64,000 bases of DNA from Porphyromonas cangingivalis. Lineage in GTDB: Bacteria; Bacteroidota; Bacteroidia; Bacteroidales; Paludibacteraceae. How positions within the stretch are numbered: the stretch's first letter is position 1; each line of letters begins with the position of its first letter. The notes under the pieces are model-generated. The model saw only the letters and a list, made by a program, of their open reading frames with translations, did no database searches and was not told the DNA's origin. The DNA is taken from positions 38,724-102,723 of the forward strand of contig CAMDNO010000001.1 in assembly GCA_945902955.1 (NCBI GenBank), given 5' to 3'. Both the position numbers and the translations under genes were made by a program. Positions 48,904 through 59,815 of the stretch are shown here, in pieces.

Positions 48904-51900
48904 TTACTTCACAATAAATTTATTATTCAAACATGTTTTCTCATTTTTTACAATAATATAATAAATGCCGCTTTGCAATTGACTTACATTCAGCACCTCG
49001 TTCAACGAATTAATGGATGCGTGCATTACAATTTGTCCCATCGAATTTACAACTATTGCCGACCTGTATGTATTATCCGGCAAGCTCAGGGTAAGTGTGC
49101 TACGAGTAACAGAAGGATAAACAGTGAATTTGGCTTGTTCTACTCCTTCAATGGCCGTAGTAGTCAGCACTTTGATGTTTGCAAAAACACTTGTTTTGTT
49201 ATTAACACTTCCATTGTCAGCCACTTCCACTTTTATAGCTGCATTTCCCTGCTGATTACTTATGGGTGTGTAATACAATGTGGCTGTGTTGTTTGGCGAA
49301 GAATAATCTACCCGTACATTACTGATGACTGTGGCACCCGATGCAATACTTGCTGTAATCGTGAGTGGCTGAGTTCCTTCATCACCATCGGTAATTCCGG
49401 TAAGTGTAATCATTTGCTCAGCACTGTTTTTTGGTATTACCTTGTCCTCAACAACATCAATCGTGGGTGCAGCATTGGGCAATGGAGCTACAAAAGTAGT
49501 GATGCTCTGTGCAGGAAGCAGGTAAGCCATATCCTTTTGTGCCGCTGTTTCTGATTTAAAATTATTCAAATTATAAGTTTGATAAACACTGTAACTTGTT
49601 GGGATATTGGCTCCGGTCAACTTTATACTAACAGGCGTGGTTCCCTTGTTAATTACCACAGTTGCCATTTCTTTGTTGTATTTTTTTGTATTTACAAAGG
49701 TATTTACTAATAAATTGGCATTGTCGGTTATAGATGACACACGTACCGAACCCGGTCTGGCAAATTTGGCAAATTGCGATTGTGCATAAGGCAATTGATT
49801 GTTCTGTCCTTGCAATGTGAAATGTGCCACATAACCCCATTGTGTCCATAAACTTACATCGCCACAACTGAATGCTGTACTCATTGCTCCTAAATTCGAA
49901 ATCATATCCGCCCATGTGGCCGATTTCAGTTCGGTTTCTGTTACCCAGAGCTGTTTGGGATGTGGTGCTTCTTTTACACTGTTTTTCAGCGTGTTCCATT
50001 CAGCGCAGTTTGCTGTATAGGCTGTTATGCCATCGCCCGCATAGCCATGCACTGCTTTTATGTCGCAATACTGCCACGCTTCGCTGTCCGCTTTCAATGC
50101 ATCTAAATATTCGTAGGTCGAATTAGCTTGTGCCAATACCTGCTCTGCCATAAACAACTTGCATTTCACGCCTTCCTGTTTAAAACGACGCCCTACCATG
50201 TTTATTAATTTTACAAACTGTTTAGGTGGTAAAATTGCCGAAGGATAAGGTTCGTTGAACGTTGGTTCGTTTTGCAAACCGATACCATAAAGGTCTTTTC
50301 CTGTTTTTTCTTTAAATACCAAAGCCAAAGCCAGTGCATATTCTACATATTCGTCGTAGAGTAAAGTATCTACTCTGTTATCCGTGGTTGCCCAGTTTGG
50401 TACTCCGGCCATTGCAGCACTCTCCGAAGCATTGTCTTTCATCCATGCCGGAACGCTCCATATCGTTACTATAAAATGCTCTACGCCTTTGCTTTGCATT
50501 TCGGTAATCATATTCCAGTCGAACGCATTGTAGTTGAGCGCACTACGGTTGAGTACAAACGGATTATTATTATCGTTTGTTGGCTCCAACTGATTGCCAA
50601 TAACGCCAATTCGTGCTACTGTAGCGCCAAAATCGTCGGTGTAATTTTTCAGGTATGGTTTTACCGAGTTATCTACAAAAGCACCAATTCCCATCATGGT
50701 TTGGAATTTTGTATTTATATCGATGGTGATGCTCGACGAGGTAGTCGGATTCGCAGCCACAGTGCTTATAGTAAAGGTCTTTACAATATTGCCTGCACCT
50801 GTGACAACTCCGGTTACAGTAATAGTAGCAGTGCCCACTGTACCTGTCAGGTTGTAGGTCAATGTGGCTTTTCCGGCACCATTGTTCACAATTGTCGGAT
50901 TTGCCACTACACCTGTGTTACTGCTTGTAGCAGTGGCAGTTGCTTCAGCTCCGTTACCATCGGTAAGGTTACTTAATTCTACAGTTCCCTGTCCGGCAAG
51001 AGCATATTTGGTAATATTCGGAATGTCATTCAGCGTACACACGCGGGGATTATTGAACTCTCCATCGGCCTGATCACCAATGCGTATATCTTTTACCCAT
51101 ACTTTTCCCGTCCAGCTTGTTACAGGAGCCGTAAAGGCCGGATGATAATTAAACAATACCGATTCGATAATATCGGCGGCAAGAGGTACGCCAGCACCCG
51201 TCTTCATGCGTCCATAAAAATCGTAGGTTACTTTTGTCCAAGTATTTGCCGGAATAGTTTTTTCTTCGGTGGGCGACATATTATTGCGAAGTCCCTTGTA
51301 ATCCCAGAAATAGAGGTGGAATAAAATTTCCTGATCTGATTTTACCCACATCGTAATATAGGGATGCTGCAATAAATCCAATTTCCGGTTGTTGAACAAA
51401 TACCACAATCCGGTCCAAGTTCCTTTTGATTTACAGTCAATTAAAAGCACATCTTCGGCTCCTTCTTTTATATACTCAATGGTTTGTGTTACTGAGTCTG
51501 TTTCAATGCGCCACACTTTATTTTCGCGGTCGGCAGCTAAATCCACGAAAGGAATTTTTATACCCGAGAGAGGTGCCGACTGTACATCTACTGTAAAAGT
51601 TTGCGAAACAGATCCGTTGCCATTGTTATTGGTATTTCCACCATTGTCGGTAAGTGTTATGTTTAGCGTTACAGCACCTGTTTTACCGGAAATAGGCGAA
51701 AATTTCAATGTTCCATTACCTCCCGATGTGTAGGTAATAACCGGTGTAGAAATAATATCAGTTTCCGAAACTGATACATCAAAAGTCAACTGCTGATTTC
51801 CGTTATCGCCATCTGAAATTCCTGTAAGTGCAATGGTTTGTTCGCCGGCATTGTTGTACAACATTCGCGTACTTACGGCGTTGAGTTTAGGCGTTTCGTT

Positions 51901-52998
51901 CCACTCGCTATAGGCTTGTACTGTAATTTGTTTGGTGGCAGTATTATTTGTAGCCTGACCATCATTTAGCGTAATAGTAGCGGTTGCTATACCTGCTTCG
52001 GTAGGTTTGTAGCGCAGTGAAGCAATTCGGTTTTGTTGCACATAATCGAAAGCAGCATCGGCTCCAATAACATTCGGTTTGTCCGAAACAATAGAAAAAC
52101 TTAAAGGCTGAACGATAGTTCCATTGCCATCCGAAATATTGTTAATCGGAATAAGCTGATTTGTGCCTACTTTGCACTTAAAACTGCTTGCCACATCAAA
52201 AGCCGGAGCCATATTTCCTTCTACCGTAACTTGAAATGCAAACGAATTGGCCACAAATCCACTTGCGGGATTGCTTACGAGCGTAAGTGTTTCGGTTCCC
52301 GTAATGCCTTGTTTGGCATCGTATTTAATAAATACAGCTCCTGCACTGACAGGACTAATTGAAATATTTTCGATAAGCGTTGGTGAGCTTGAAAAGCTGA
52401 GCGATTGCACATTTTCGACATTGCGCACGAAAATTGAATTCTCGACAGTGCCCTGATACGCAGTTTGGTCGGCAATGCCCGAAAAGCCGGAAAGCCGCTC
52501 AGCATCAGTGCCTACTTTCAAATCGTCGAGATAGACGGTTCCTTTATAACTTAATCCGCTACCATTTACAGCAATGTACAATTTGCTAATGGTTGTAAAG
52601 TCGATACCCGTAGTGTTTGAATAGTCGAAACACACCGAAGCAAAGTTTTCGGCTTTGGATATGCGTTTCGTAATCAACTTATTTATATTTTGAGCATCTA
52701 CAATATAGATACTCAATGCAATATCGGAACTTGCCTTTACTTTAACGTTAATAAATTTCGATGTACTTATATCAATCGCATTGGGTAAGTTAATGCCAAA
52801 ACTTTTCCATGCCTGATTTTTATTAACATCCACACGCATAGTGCCAGCCGATTCGCTCAGTGCGTATTGTGCACTACCTGCCCACCAGTTAGTCGACAAG
52901 ACTCCTGTATTAAAACTATCGGTAAAACCGGTTTGTGCCTGAGCGGCAATAGTTACCAACAAAATGGTCAGTAAACTCAATAAAGTAGATTTGTTCAT
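48904..52998 (-). CDS. Multidomain T9SS-secreted GH30-like glycoside hydrolase
   Basis: 1364 aa; TMMGIGAFVDNSVKPYL...IVTIWSVPAWMKDNA...LYGIGLQNEPTFNEPYPS...QLWVTETELKSATW; preceded by Ig/cadherin-like and carbohydrate-binding-like segments; C-terminal YPSVTRSTLTLSLPDN...SGIYYIIVKN. Confidence 0.8.
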   Translation of the reverse strand: MNKSTLLSLLTILLVTIAAQAQTGFTDSFNTGVLSTNWWAGSAQYALSESAGTMRVDVNKNQAWKSFGINLPNAIDISTSKFINVKVKASSDIALSIYIVDAQNINKLITKRISKAENFASVCFDYSNTTGIDFTTISKLYIAVNGSGLSYKGTVYLDDLKVGTDAERLSGFSGIADQTAYQGTVENSIFVRNVENVQSLSFSSSPTLIENISISPVSAGAVFIKYDAKQGITGTETLTLVSNPASGFVANSFAFQVTVEGNMAPAFDVASSFKCKVGTNQLIPINNISDGNGTIVQPLSFSIVSDKPNVIGADAAFDYVQQNRIASLRYKPTEAGIATATITLNDGQATNNTATKQITVQAYSEWNETPKLNAVSTRMLYNNAGEQTIALTGISDGDNGNQQLTFDVSVSETDIISTPVITYTSGGNGTLKFSPISGKTGAVTLNITLTDNGGNTNNNGNGSVSQTFTVDVQSAPLSGIKIPFVDLAADRENKVWRIETDSVTQTIEYIKEGAEDVLLIDCKSKGTWTGLWYLFNNRKLDLLQHPYITMWVKSDQEILFHLYFWDYKGLRNNMSPTEEKTIPANTWTKVTYDFYGRMKTGAGVPLAADIIESVLFNYHPAFTAPVTSWTGKVWVKDIRIGDQADGEFNNPRVCTLNDIPNITKYALAGQGTVELSNLTDGNGAEATATATSSNTGVVANPTIVNNGAGKATLTYNLTGTVGTATITVTGVVTGAGNIVKTFTISTVAANPTTSSSITIDINTKFQTMMGIGAFVDNSVKPYLKNYTDDFGATVARIGVIGNQLEPTNDNNNPFVLNRSALNYNAFDWNMITEMQSKGVEHFIVTIWSVPAWMKDNASESAAMAGVPNWATTDNRVDTLLYDEYVEYALALALVFKEKTGKDLYGIGLQNEPTFNEPYPSAILPPKQFVKLINMVGRRFKQEGVKCKLFMAEQVLAQANSTYEYLDALKADSEAWQYCDIKAVHGYAGDGITAYTANCAEWNTLKNSVKEAPHPKQLWVTETELKSATWADMISNLGAMSTAFSCGDVSLWTQWGYVAHFTLQGQNNQLPYAQSQFAKFARPGSVRVSSITDNANLLVNTFVNTKKYNKEMATVVINKGTTPVSIKLTGANIPTSYSVYQTYNLNNFKSETAAQKDMAYLLPAQSITTFVAPLPNAAPTIDVVEDKVIPKNSAEQMITLTGITDGDEGTQPLTITASIASGATVISNVRVDYSSPNNTATLYYTPISNQQGNAAIKVEVADNGSVNNKTSVFANIKVLTTTAIEGVEQAKFTVYPSVTRSTLTLSLPDNTYRSAIVVNSMGQIVMHASINSLNEVLNVSQLQSGIYYIIVKNEKTCLNNKFIVK

Positions 52999-53270
52999 AA
53001 TAGTATTGTAAATTTAATTATTCGATTTTGTTGGTTTAACAAACTCCCGACAAAGTTATTGTGTATCCAACCCATGTAATAATACTTTACAATCAAAAAT
53101 CAATACTTTTCCATCTATTTCCCATTTTAAAATATTTTATTGATAAAAATGTATCAGTAAATGATAGATATTCATTGCTATTTAAATGAGGAATGGGCTA
53201 CTTTTACCAATCTAAAAACGTGCCTTTTAAATCAAATATCAATAATCTCTAATAAATAAATTTAATTCGT

Positions 53271-55595
53271 ATGAAAACAAAACTTACATCTTTCAAGCTG
53301 GTAGTGTTCGGTGCCGTTTTACTTTGTTTGGTATTTCCACAACAAATCTTGGCACAAAGAGCCACTCAAAATCAAAATGATTTAGTCGTAGGGCAGACTT
53401 ATGGCCCGGGTACCATTTACCAACGATTACTTAATGTAGTAGTAACCACCACTGAGGCTAATGTTGTAATTAACGAATTACAATTTACGCTTACCAACCC
53501 CGAGCAAATTGATCGAGTATCGTTGTTTAGATCTGATAACAGCATTCCTGATTTTACAAATACGACTATACTTTTTGGCACACCGATTATTGACCCCACT
53601 GGAACAATAACCTTTACAGGAACATACACACAAGTGGCTACCTCTAATAAGCTTTCGTTCTATATGTTGGTAGACATAAAACCAACTGCTACGGTCGGTA
53701 CAACTATCGATGCGACTTGTTCCTCGGTTAACACCTCTGTAGGTACTTATATTGCAGGTACTGGTAATGGTTTTTTAAATTCGGGAATTGAGATGAGCCG
53801 CAATGCTGTTATTGCAGACAATCTTACGGGGACGAAAACTGTTAAGGAAACTGGTGGAGATTTTACCAACCTGAATGCAGCCATTATTGCTTTAAACAAC
53901 TTGGGCGTAGGCGAAGGTGGTGTTACTTTCGAACTTGCAAATGGTGAACCCTTTGCGCACACTTCCATTTCATTTACCCAAAACCTTATCCGCCAGACAG
54001 GGACTGCTACTAAACCCATTGTGATTAAACGCAGTGCTACAAATACGCATTTAGCGAAACCTATTATTAATTGTCCTGCAACTGGTTCGTCATCCGATTG
54101 TATTATTGGTGCCGTAGGGGTGGATTATCTTACTATCGATGGACTTGACCTAAGAGCCACATTAACAACAAGTAGTACACGTTTCGAACGCCCGGTTTAT
54201 TTCTTAGGCAGTAACAAAAAGGGCTGCAGCTACAACGAAATAAAAAACTGTGTGATTGATGCAGGTGAGACCTTCAACAACAATCGTATCATTGCTATTG
54301 GATTTGTAAGTAAAGCTACTCAGGCAGAAGGAGCCAATAACTTCAATAAAATTCATCACAATACCATTTCGAATGTGGATGCAGCAGTCGATTTTAACTA
54401 TGGTGTTCCAACACCACTACCCTTCCACGACGATGGCAACGAAATCTACAACAACATGATTACAGGACAATTTGCAACTGAACTGGGTGGCTTACGAGTT
54501 GCCTATTGTAAAAACACTAAAATATACAATAATACATTAGACGGTGCAGGAGTTACTACCACTTATGATGGCGACCGTCATGGTATTATCACCAGCTCAA
54601 CTACAAATTTAGGATATGTACATATTTATGGCAATGTGATAAAAAACTTGGCCATAAACAAAGCCCGTAATCTCAGAGGAATCCATGCAATAGCTCCTAC
54701 TGTGCTGATATACAACAACGTGGTATCAAATCTCACCAATAGTTTTGCACTCACTGCCGCAAAAGATATAACGGGTATTAGTATGACTACCGATGGTGCA
54801 TCAACCACAATACTACCCGATTATTATCTATATCATAACTCAGTATATTTAAACCAAACAGTTACAAATAGTTTTCAAATTACTGCTGCAGTGGCAAATG
54901 CAGGTGGATTGGGACTTACAGGTATGACCCTCATAAACAATGTGTTTGTGAATGCATCGGTTACAGGTACACCAGAAAAGAATTTTGCACTTTACATACC
55001 TAACAGAACTTTATCGTATGTAAAAGCCGAAACAAATAATAACTTATACTACGGCACCGATGTATCGGCCACCTATATTAAGCTTACTTCACCAGCCACT
55101 CCTTATGCCACTCTTGCTGCATACAAAGCTGCCAGTATAGCCGTGTCGGGAATGGCTAACAGGGAGTTAAATTCCGTATCAGCCGACCCATTGTTTGTAG
55201 ATGCAGCGGGTAACGAATTACACATCACCGATGCCCTTTCGCCTACAAGCAATACAGGTACAACTGTAGCAGCGGTTACTGTCGATATAAACGGTAATCC
55301 TCGTCATGCTACAAAACCTGACTTAGGCGCTTACGAAGATGCACACGCTCCTGTCTCTACTTTGATTGCAGACTTATTGAACAAACAACACATTATTTAC
55401 AGTGTAAACGGCGCTATCGTTGCTAAAATCAGCGAAGCAGCCACTGTATCGGTAATCGATGCAAAAGGAAGTGTGTTGTATAAAAACACAGTAAATGCAC
55501 AAACACTTTCAATTCCTGTTTCGCAAAAAGGCTTGTATATTATCCGCATTCAAAATAAAAATGAAAATACAACTAATAAAGTGTTGGTGTTGTAG
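53271..55595 (+). CDS. T9SS-secreted beta-helix protein, paralogue 1
   Basis: 774 aa; LTGTKTVKETGGDFTNLNAAIIALNNLGVGEGGVTFELANGE; NKIHHNTISN/NNMITG coils; C-terminal SVIDAKGSVLYKNTVNAQTLSIPVSQKGLYIIRIQNKNENTTNKVLVL. Confidence 0.75.
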   Translation: MKTKLTSFKLVVFGAVLLCLVFPQQILAQRATQNQNDLVVGQTYGPGTIYQRLLNVVVTTTEANVVINELQFTLTNPEQIDRVSLFRSDNSIPDFTNTTILFGTPIIDPTGTITFTGTYTQVATSNKLSFYMLVDIKPTATVGTTIDATCSSVNTSVGTYIAGTGNGFLNSGIEMSRNAVIADNLTGTKTVKETGGDFTNLNAAIIALNNLGVGEGGVTFELANGEPFAHTSISFTQNLIRQTGTATKPIVIKRSATNTHLAKPIINCPATGSSSDCIIGAVGVDYLTIDGLDLRATLTTSSTRFERPVYFLGSNKKGCSYNEIKNCVIDAGETFNNNRIIAIGFVSKATQAEGANNFNKIHHNTISNVDAAVDFNYGVPTPLPFHDDGNEIYNNMITGQFATELGGLRVAYCKNTKIYNNTLDGAGVTTTYDGDRHGIITSSTTNLGYVHIYGNVIKNLAINKARNLRGIHAIAPTVLIYNNVVSNLTNSFALTAAKDITGISMTTDGASTTILPDYYLYHNSVYLNQTVTNSFQITAAVANAGGLGLTGMTLINNVFVNASVTGTPEKNFALYIPNRTLSYVKAETNNNLYYGTDVSATYIKLTSPATPYATLAAYKAASIAVSGMANRELNSVSADPLFVDAAGNELHITDALSPTSNTGTTVAAVTVDINGNPRHATKPDLGAYEDAHAPVSTLIADLLNKQHIIYSVNGAIVAKISEAATVSVIDAKGSVLYKNTVNAQTLSIPVSQKGLYIIRIQNKNENTTNKVLVL

Positions 55596-55622
55596 TTAAC
55601 AAGTATGATTATTTTTTATTTG

Positions 55623-55671
55623 ACAAGTTCCGGTTTTTGTGTAAAAGCAAGAATTGGAACTTGTTTTTTTT
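55623..55671 (+). terminator. Intrinsic terminator (copy 1)
   Basis: ACAAGTTCC (55623-55631) ... GGAACTTGT (55656-55664) followed by a T run, about 30 bp after the paralogue 1 stop. Confidence 0.75.
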
Positions 55672-55699
55672 GAAGAAGAACTGCTGAACAGAAGCCATT

Positions 55700-55990
55700 C
55701 GCACCCGTCGCACCAAACACTTCGCATTACGACAACATTCGGCGACGGGTAATGTACTCCAACGATTGCCTTATCATTCCGAAGCGAAGCGAGGGATATA
55801 AGCAACGGTGCAAGCCGCCCCAAAACCACTCCGGTCATATTTCCCATTACATCTATCCTGTTTTTTACAATAATTTTTGTAAGAAAAGTATCAGTATTTG
55901 CATGTTTTTTATCGGTTTTGCCGGTTTTAATGCTGTATTTTTGCAAAGTTACTATTTATCCATTTTGGGATGTCGTATTTTGTACATTTA
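55700..55990 (+). repeat. Duplicated intergenic/upstream region, copy A
   Basis: About 290 bp closely matching 61397..61700, including hairpin ACCCGTCGC (55703-55711) / GCGACGGGT (55742-55750) and a TATTTTTG box (55936-55943). Confidence 0.85.
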
Positions 55991-56067
55991 CATTATATAA
56001 AATACAGTCCGGCTGACAATTTCCGTACACCTTAAATTTTAAAATAATTAATACAAATATTGATCTT

Positions 56068-58365
56068 ATGAAAACAATCATTCACTCTTTTTTCAAAGCA
56101 GCCGCATTGACAATTATGCTGCTTTTTGCTTTTGCACCTTATGCAATGGCAGCAGTTACAGTTACTCAAAACCAAGCTTCGGTTACCGGCACAGCATTAG
56201 GTAAGGGAACAACTAATCAACGCATTTTGCAGATAAATATCACTACTGCCGCTAGCGATGCTGCTCATACTGTTTCAAATGTAAAATTAACCTTAACGGG
56301 CTATGCTCAAATGGCTAAGGTGAGTGTTTACTCAGTGGGTTCCAATGGAAATTTTCCGGACATCGGTAATAATAGCTATTTTTTTGCTAGTGTTGATAAT
56401 CCCGCTACTGACATAGTTAGCTTGGATGGAACTTACAATATAGCTGCTGGCAGTAGCACCAAATACCTTGTTGCGCTTATCGATTTAAAGCCAGAGGCTA
56501 TAGTAACCACTCCTATCAATGTAGTTTGTTCGGAGCTTACTACTACTGCAAGTGGGTCGCCAATTACAAGCATCACAATGTCGAGTGCTAAAACTATTAC
56601 CGTAGCCGAAAACTTAACCGGCATAAAAACCGTAAAAAATTCGGATGGAGACTATACAACCCTAACCGCAGCCGTTGCTGCCATTAATACACTTGGCGTG
56701 GGCACAGGTGGACTAACCATAGAAGTTGCAGATAATCAAACCATTACACAAACAACATCTACTAATATTATCCGCCAAACAGGTACAGCCACCAACCCTA
56801 TTGTGATTAAACGCAGTGGAACTGGTACTATTAAGCCAATAATTGTGGCAACAAACAACGGAAATAGCGCTTTTGATACCAATATTGGTGGAATGGGTGT
56901 TGATTATATAACTATCGATGGTTTGGATTTTAGGTCAACAGATGGAACAGGCAAAACAGAAACACCAATTAATTTTTATGGTTATTATAACAGGGGTTGC
57001 AACAATATCGAAATAAAAAACTGCGATATAAACTGTGGTACACCTGTAGGTTCGGATTTTGGAATAAAAATTGCGTCCAATGCCAGAGGTACAGTTACAG
57101 GAGTTGGTGCTGGTATATATGGCAACACTTCCAACTCAAATATTAAAATACATCACAATACCATCACAAATGCTTATGCAGCTATTGATTTCAACTATAA
57201 TTCTACTTTAGTTGCACAAGATCACGATATCGAAATTTACAACAACACCATTACTGCTGGCTCTTTTGCCACTTTCAAAGAAGGTATAAAATTGAAGTAT
57301 TGCACCGATGTAGATATCTATAACAATAGCGTTGATGGGTCAGGTGTAACTTCTACATCGTCTATGAACGGCATAGCTACTGACGGAACTACTTGTGCAG
57401 GCACCATTAACTGTTACAACAATGTGGTAAAAAACATGGCCATGAATGCAAACTCTAATAATTCCGGCATTTCACTTGTGGCAAATACTGTAAATATTTA
57501 CAACAACGTGGTTTCGAACCTAACCAATAGTCATGCTACATCATCCAAAGTTATTATTGGTATTAATATGGGTACTGACAATGCTTTAATGCCCGTATAT
57601 AATTTATATCACAACTCGGTATATTTAAATCAATCTGTCTCGAATACAAGTCAGTTAACCGCTGCCGTGGGCAATACCAGCAATAACGGTATTACAAGCA
57701 TTACCATGGCAAACAATATTTTTGTAAATAATTCGGTTACCGGTACTCCGGCAAATAATTATGTGGTTTTTATACAATACAAGGATTTAACAAAACTAAG
57801 TGCTGCAAGTAATAATAATTTGTATTATGCAAACGACCCTGCAAGCACACGATTTAAATTCAGCAATACTACCTATGCTACTTTTGACTTATACAAAGCT
57901 GCAAGTATAGCCGTATCGGGTATGGAAAACAGGGAGTTAAATTCCGTATCGGCCGACCCATTATTTGTAGATGCAGCGGGTAACGATTTAACAATTACCA
58001 ATGCGCTTTCGCTAACAAGCAATACCGGCACTGCATTAGCTGCTGTTACTACTGATATAAACGGTAATCCTCGTCATGCTACAAAACCAGACTTAGGCGC
58101 TTACGAAGATGCACACGCTCCTGTCTCTACTTTGATTGCAGACTTATTGAACAAACAACACATTATTTACAGTGCAAACGGCGCTATCGTTGCAAAAATC
58201 AACGAATCGGCCACTGTATCGGTAATCGATGCCAAAGGTAGTGTGTTGTATAAAAACACGGTAAATGCACAAACGCTCTCAATTCCGGTTTCGCAAAAAG
58301 GCTTGTATATTATCCGCATTCAAAATAAAAATGAAAATACAACTAATAAAGTGTTGGTGTTGTAG
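56068..58365 (+). CDS. T9SS-secreted beta-helix protein, paralogue 2
   Basis: 765 aa; same organisation as 53271..55595 with a near-identical C-terminal region. Confidence 0.75.
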   Translation: MKTIIHSFFKAAALTIMLLFAFAPYAMAAVTVTQNQASVTGTALGKGTTNQRILQINITTAASDAAHTVSNVKLTLTGYAQMAKVSVYSVGSNGNFPDIGNNSYFFASVDNPATDIVSLDGTYNIAAGSSTKYLVALIDLKPEAIVTTPINVVCSELTTTASGSPITSITMSSAKTITVAENLTGIKTVKNSDGDYTTLTAAVAAINTLGVGTGGLTIEVADNQTITQTTSTNIIRQTGTATNPIVIKRSGTGTIKPIIVATNNGNSAFDTNIGGMGVDYITIDGLDFRSTDGTGKTETPINFYGYYNRGCNNIEIKNCDINCGTPVGSDFGIKIASNARGTVTGVGAGIYGNTSNSNIKIHHNTITNAYAAIDFNYNSTLVAQDHDIEIYNNTITAGSFATFKEGIKLKYCTDVDIYNNSVDGSGVTSTSSMNGIATDGTTCAGTINCYNNVVKNMAMNANSNNSGISLVANTVNIYNNVVSNLTNSHATSSKVIIGINMGTDNALMPVYNLYHNSVYLNQSVSNTSQLTAAVGNTSNNGITSITMANNIFVNNSVTGTPANNYVVFIQYKDLTKLSAASNNNLYYANDPASTRFKFSNTTYATFDLYKAASIAVSGMENRELNSVSADPLFVDAAGNDLTITNALSLTSNTGTALAAVTTDINGNPRHATKPDLGAYEDAHAPVSTLIADLLNKQHIIYSANGAIVAKINESATVSVIDAKGSVLYKNTVNAQTLSIPVSQKGLYIIRIQNKNENTTNKVLVL

Positions 58366-58392
58366 TTAACAAGTATGATTATTTTTTATTTG

Positions 58393-58440
58393 ACAAGTTC
58401 CGGTTTTTGTGTAGAAGCAAGAATTGGAACTTGTTTTTTA
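58393..58440 (+). terminator. Intrinsic terminator (copy 2)
   Basis: ACAAGTTCC (58393-58401) ... GGAACTTGT (58426-58434) plus T run; near-identical to 55623..55671. Confidence 0.75.
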
Positions 58441-58486
58441 CCAACAAAAACAGTAGTTCACAAATAAAATACAGTAAAATATATTT

Positions 58487-59734
58487 ATGAGAAAAATAAT
58501 AAAAAGTCTTTATTTTCAAGTAATAACTGCCATTGTAATTGGAGTTGTACTTGGCGTTTTATACCCTGAATTTGCTCAAAAGCTAAAACCTCTTGGCGAT
58601 GGATTTATCCGATTAATAAAAATGATGATTGCTCCCATTATTTTCAGCACCATTGTTACAGGCATTTCGGGTATGAGCGATACAAAAAAAGTGGGTCGTG
58701 TGGGGCTTAAAGCCATTATATATTTCGAAGTGCTTTCTACCTTAGCATTGATTATTGGATTGGTGGTTGTCAATGTTTTAAAACCCGGTGTTGGCATGGA
58801 TATCGATCCCAATTCGCTCGATGCTACAGCCACTCAAAATTACATTGCCCGTTCGCACGAAAGCCACACTGCGGTGGATTTCCTTTTGAATATCATCCCC
58901 GAAAATGTGGTGGGCGCCTTTTCGGAAGGAAATTTATTACAGGTATTGCTTTTTTCGGTACTGTTGGGGTTTGCCCTGTCCAAAATTGGCACCAAAGCCG
59001 AACCTTTTATTAAAGTCCTTAAATCCTTCGAATCGGCTTTGTTCAAAGTCATACAAATGATAATGTATTTAGCGCCACTCGGAGCTTTCGGTGCTATGGG
59101 TTATACCGTAGGTAAATATGGATTCGGATCGCTGGCATCGCTGGGCGAACTCATGATTTCGTTTTATATTACCTGCATTCTCTTTGTGGTAATTATATTA
59201 GGCATTGCCATGAAAATTTTTGGCTTTAATTTATTTAAACTCATAAAATACATACGCGAAGAAATACTCATTGTGTTGGGAACGTCGTCGTCGGAATCGG
59301 CGCTACCCTCGCTAATGCAGAAACTCGAAAACGCTGGTTGTTCACGCTCGGTTGTAGGTTTGGTAGTACCCACCGGTTATTCGTTTAACTTAGATGGTAC
59401 TTCCATCTATCTTACTATGGCTGTGGTGTTTTTGGCGCAAGCCACCAATGTACCACTCGACTTTGGTCAACAACTTACCATACTGATGGTATTGCTTATA
59501 GCTTCAAAAGGAGCTGCGGGAGTTACCGGAAGCGGATTTGTAACCCTTGCTGCGGTATTACCTACGGTGGGTGCTATTCCCGTTACAGCCATTGCACTTA
59601 TTTTGGGTATCGACCGCTTTATGAGCGAAGCACGCGCTATCACTAACCTTATTGGCAATGCAGTAGCTACGGTGCTTGTTGCCAAATGGGAAAACGAAAT
59701 TGACAACCATGCTTTCGACAAAGCTATGGAATGA
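58487..59734 (+). CDS. Dicarboxylate/amino acid:cation symporter (DAACS family)
   Basis: 415 aa; [48 protein letters not shown] and [29 protein letters not shown]. Confidence 0.93.
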   Translation: MRKIIKSLYFQVITAIVIGVVLGVLYPEFAQKLKPLGDGFIRLIKMMIAPIIFSTIVTGISGMSDTKKVGRVGLKAIIYFEVLSTLALIIGLVVVNVLKPGVGMDIDPNSLDATATQNYIARSHESHTAVDFLLNIIPENVVGAFSEGNLLQVLLFSVLLGFALSKIGTKAEPFIKVLKSFESALFKVIQMIMYLAPLGAFGAMGYTVGKYGFGSLASLGELMISFYITCILFVVIILGIAMKIFGFNLFKLIKYIREEILIVLGTSSSESALPSLMQKLENAGCSRSVVGLVVPTGYSFNLDGTSIYLTMAVVFLAQATNVPLDFGQQLTILMVLLIASKGAAGVTGSGFVTLAAVLPTVGAIPVTAIALILGIDRFMSEARAITNLIGNAVATVLVAKWENEIDNHAFDKAME

Positions 59735-59815
59735 TATTTTATCCTTCGCTTGCAATTCGGAATGACAAGGACACCCTTTGGTTTGCAATACAGTCGCACC
59801 AAACCATTTCTCCAT

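Noticed and set aside
48973-49554. 193-aa plus-strand ORF
   Set aside because: Antisense to the C-terminal part of the GH30-like gene; Cys/Tyr-rich composition typical of a spurious frame.
55917-55943. TTTG...TATTTTTG as a firm Bacteroidota promoter call
   Set aside because: The -7-like box is good, but the nearest TTTG is only 15 nt upstream, shorter than the usual spacing, so it is mentioned only within the duplicated-module finding.
55596-55946. 116-aa minus-strand ORF
   Set aside because: Covers the terminator and the duplicated intergenic module; low-complexity Ser/Lys content and no plausible domain.
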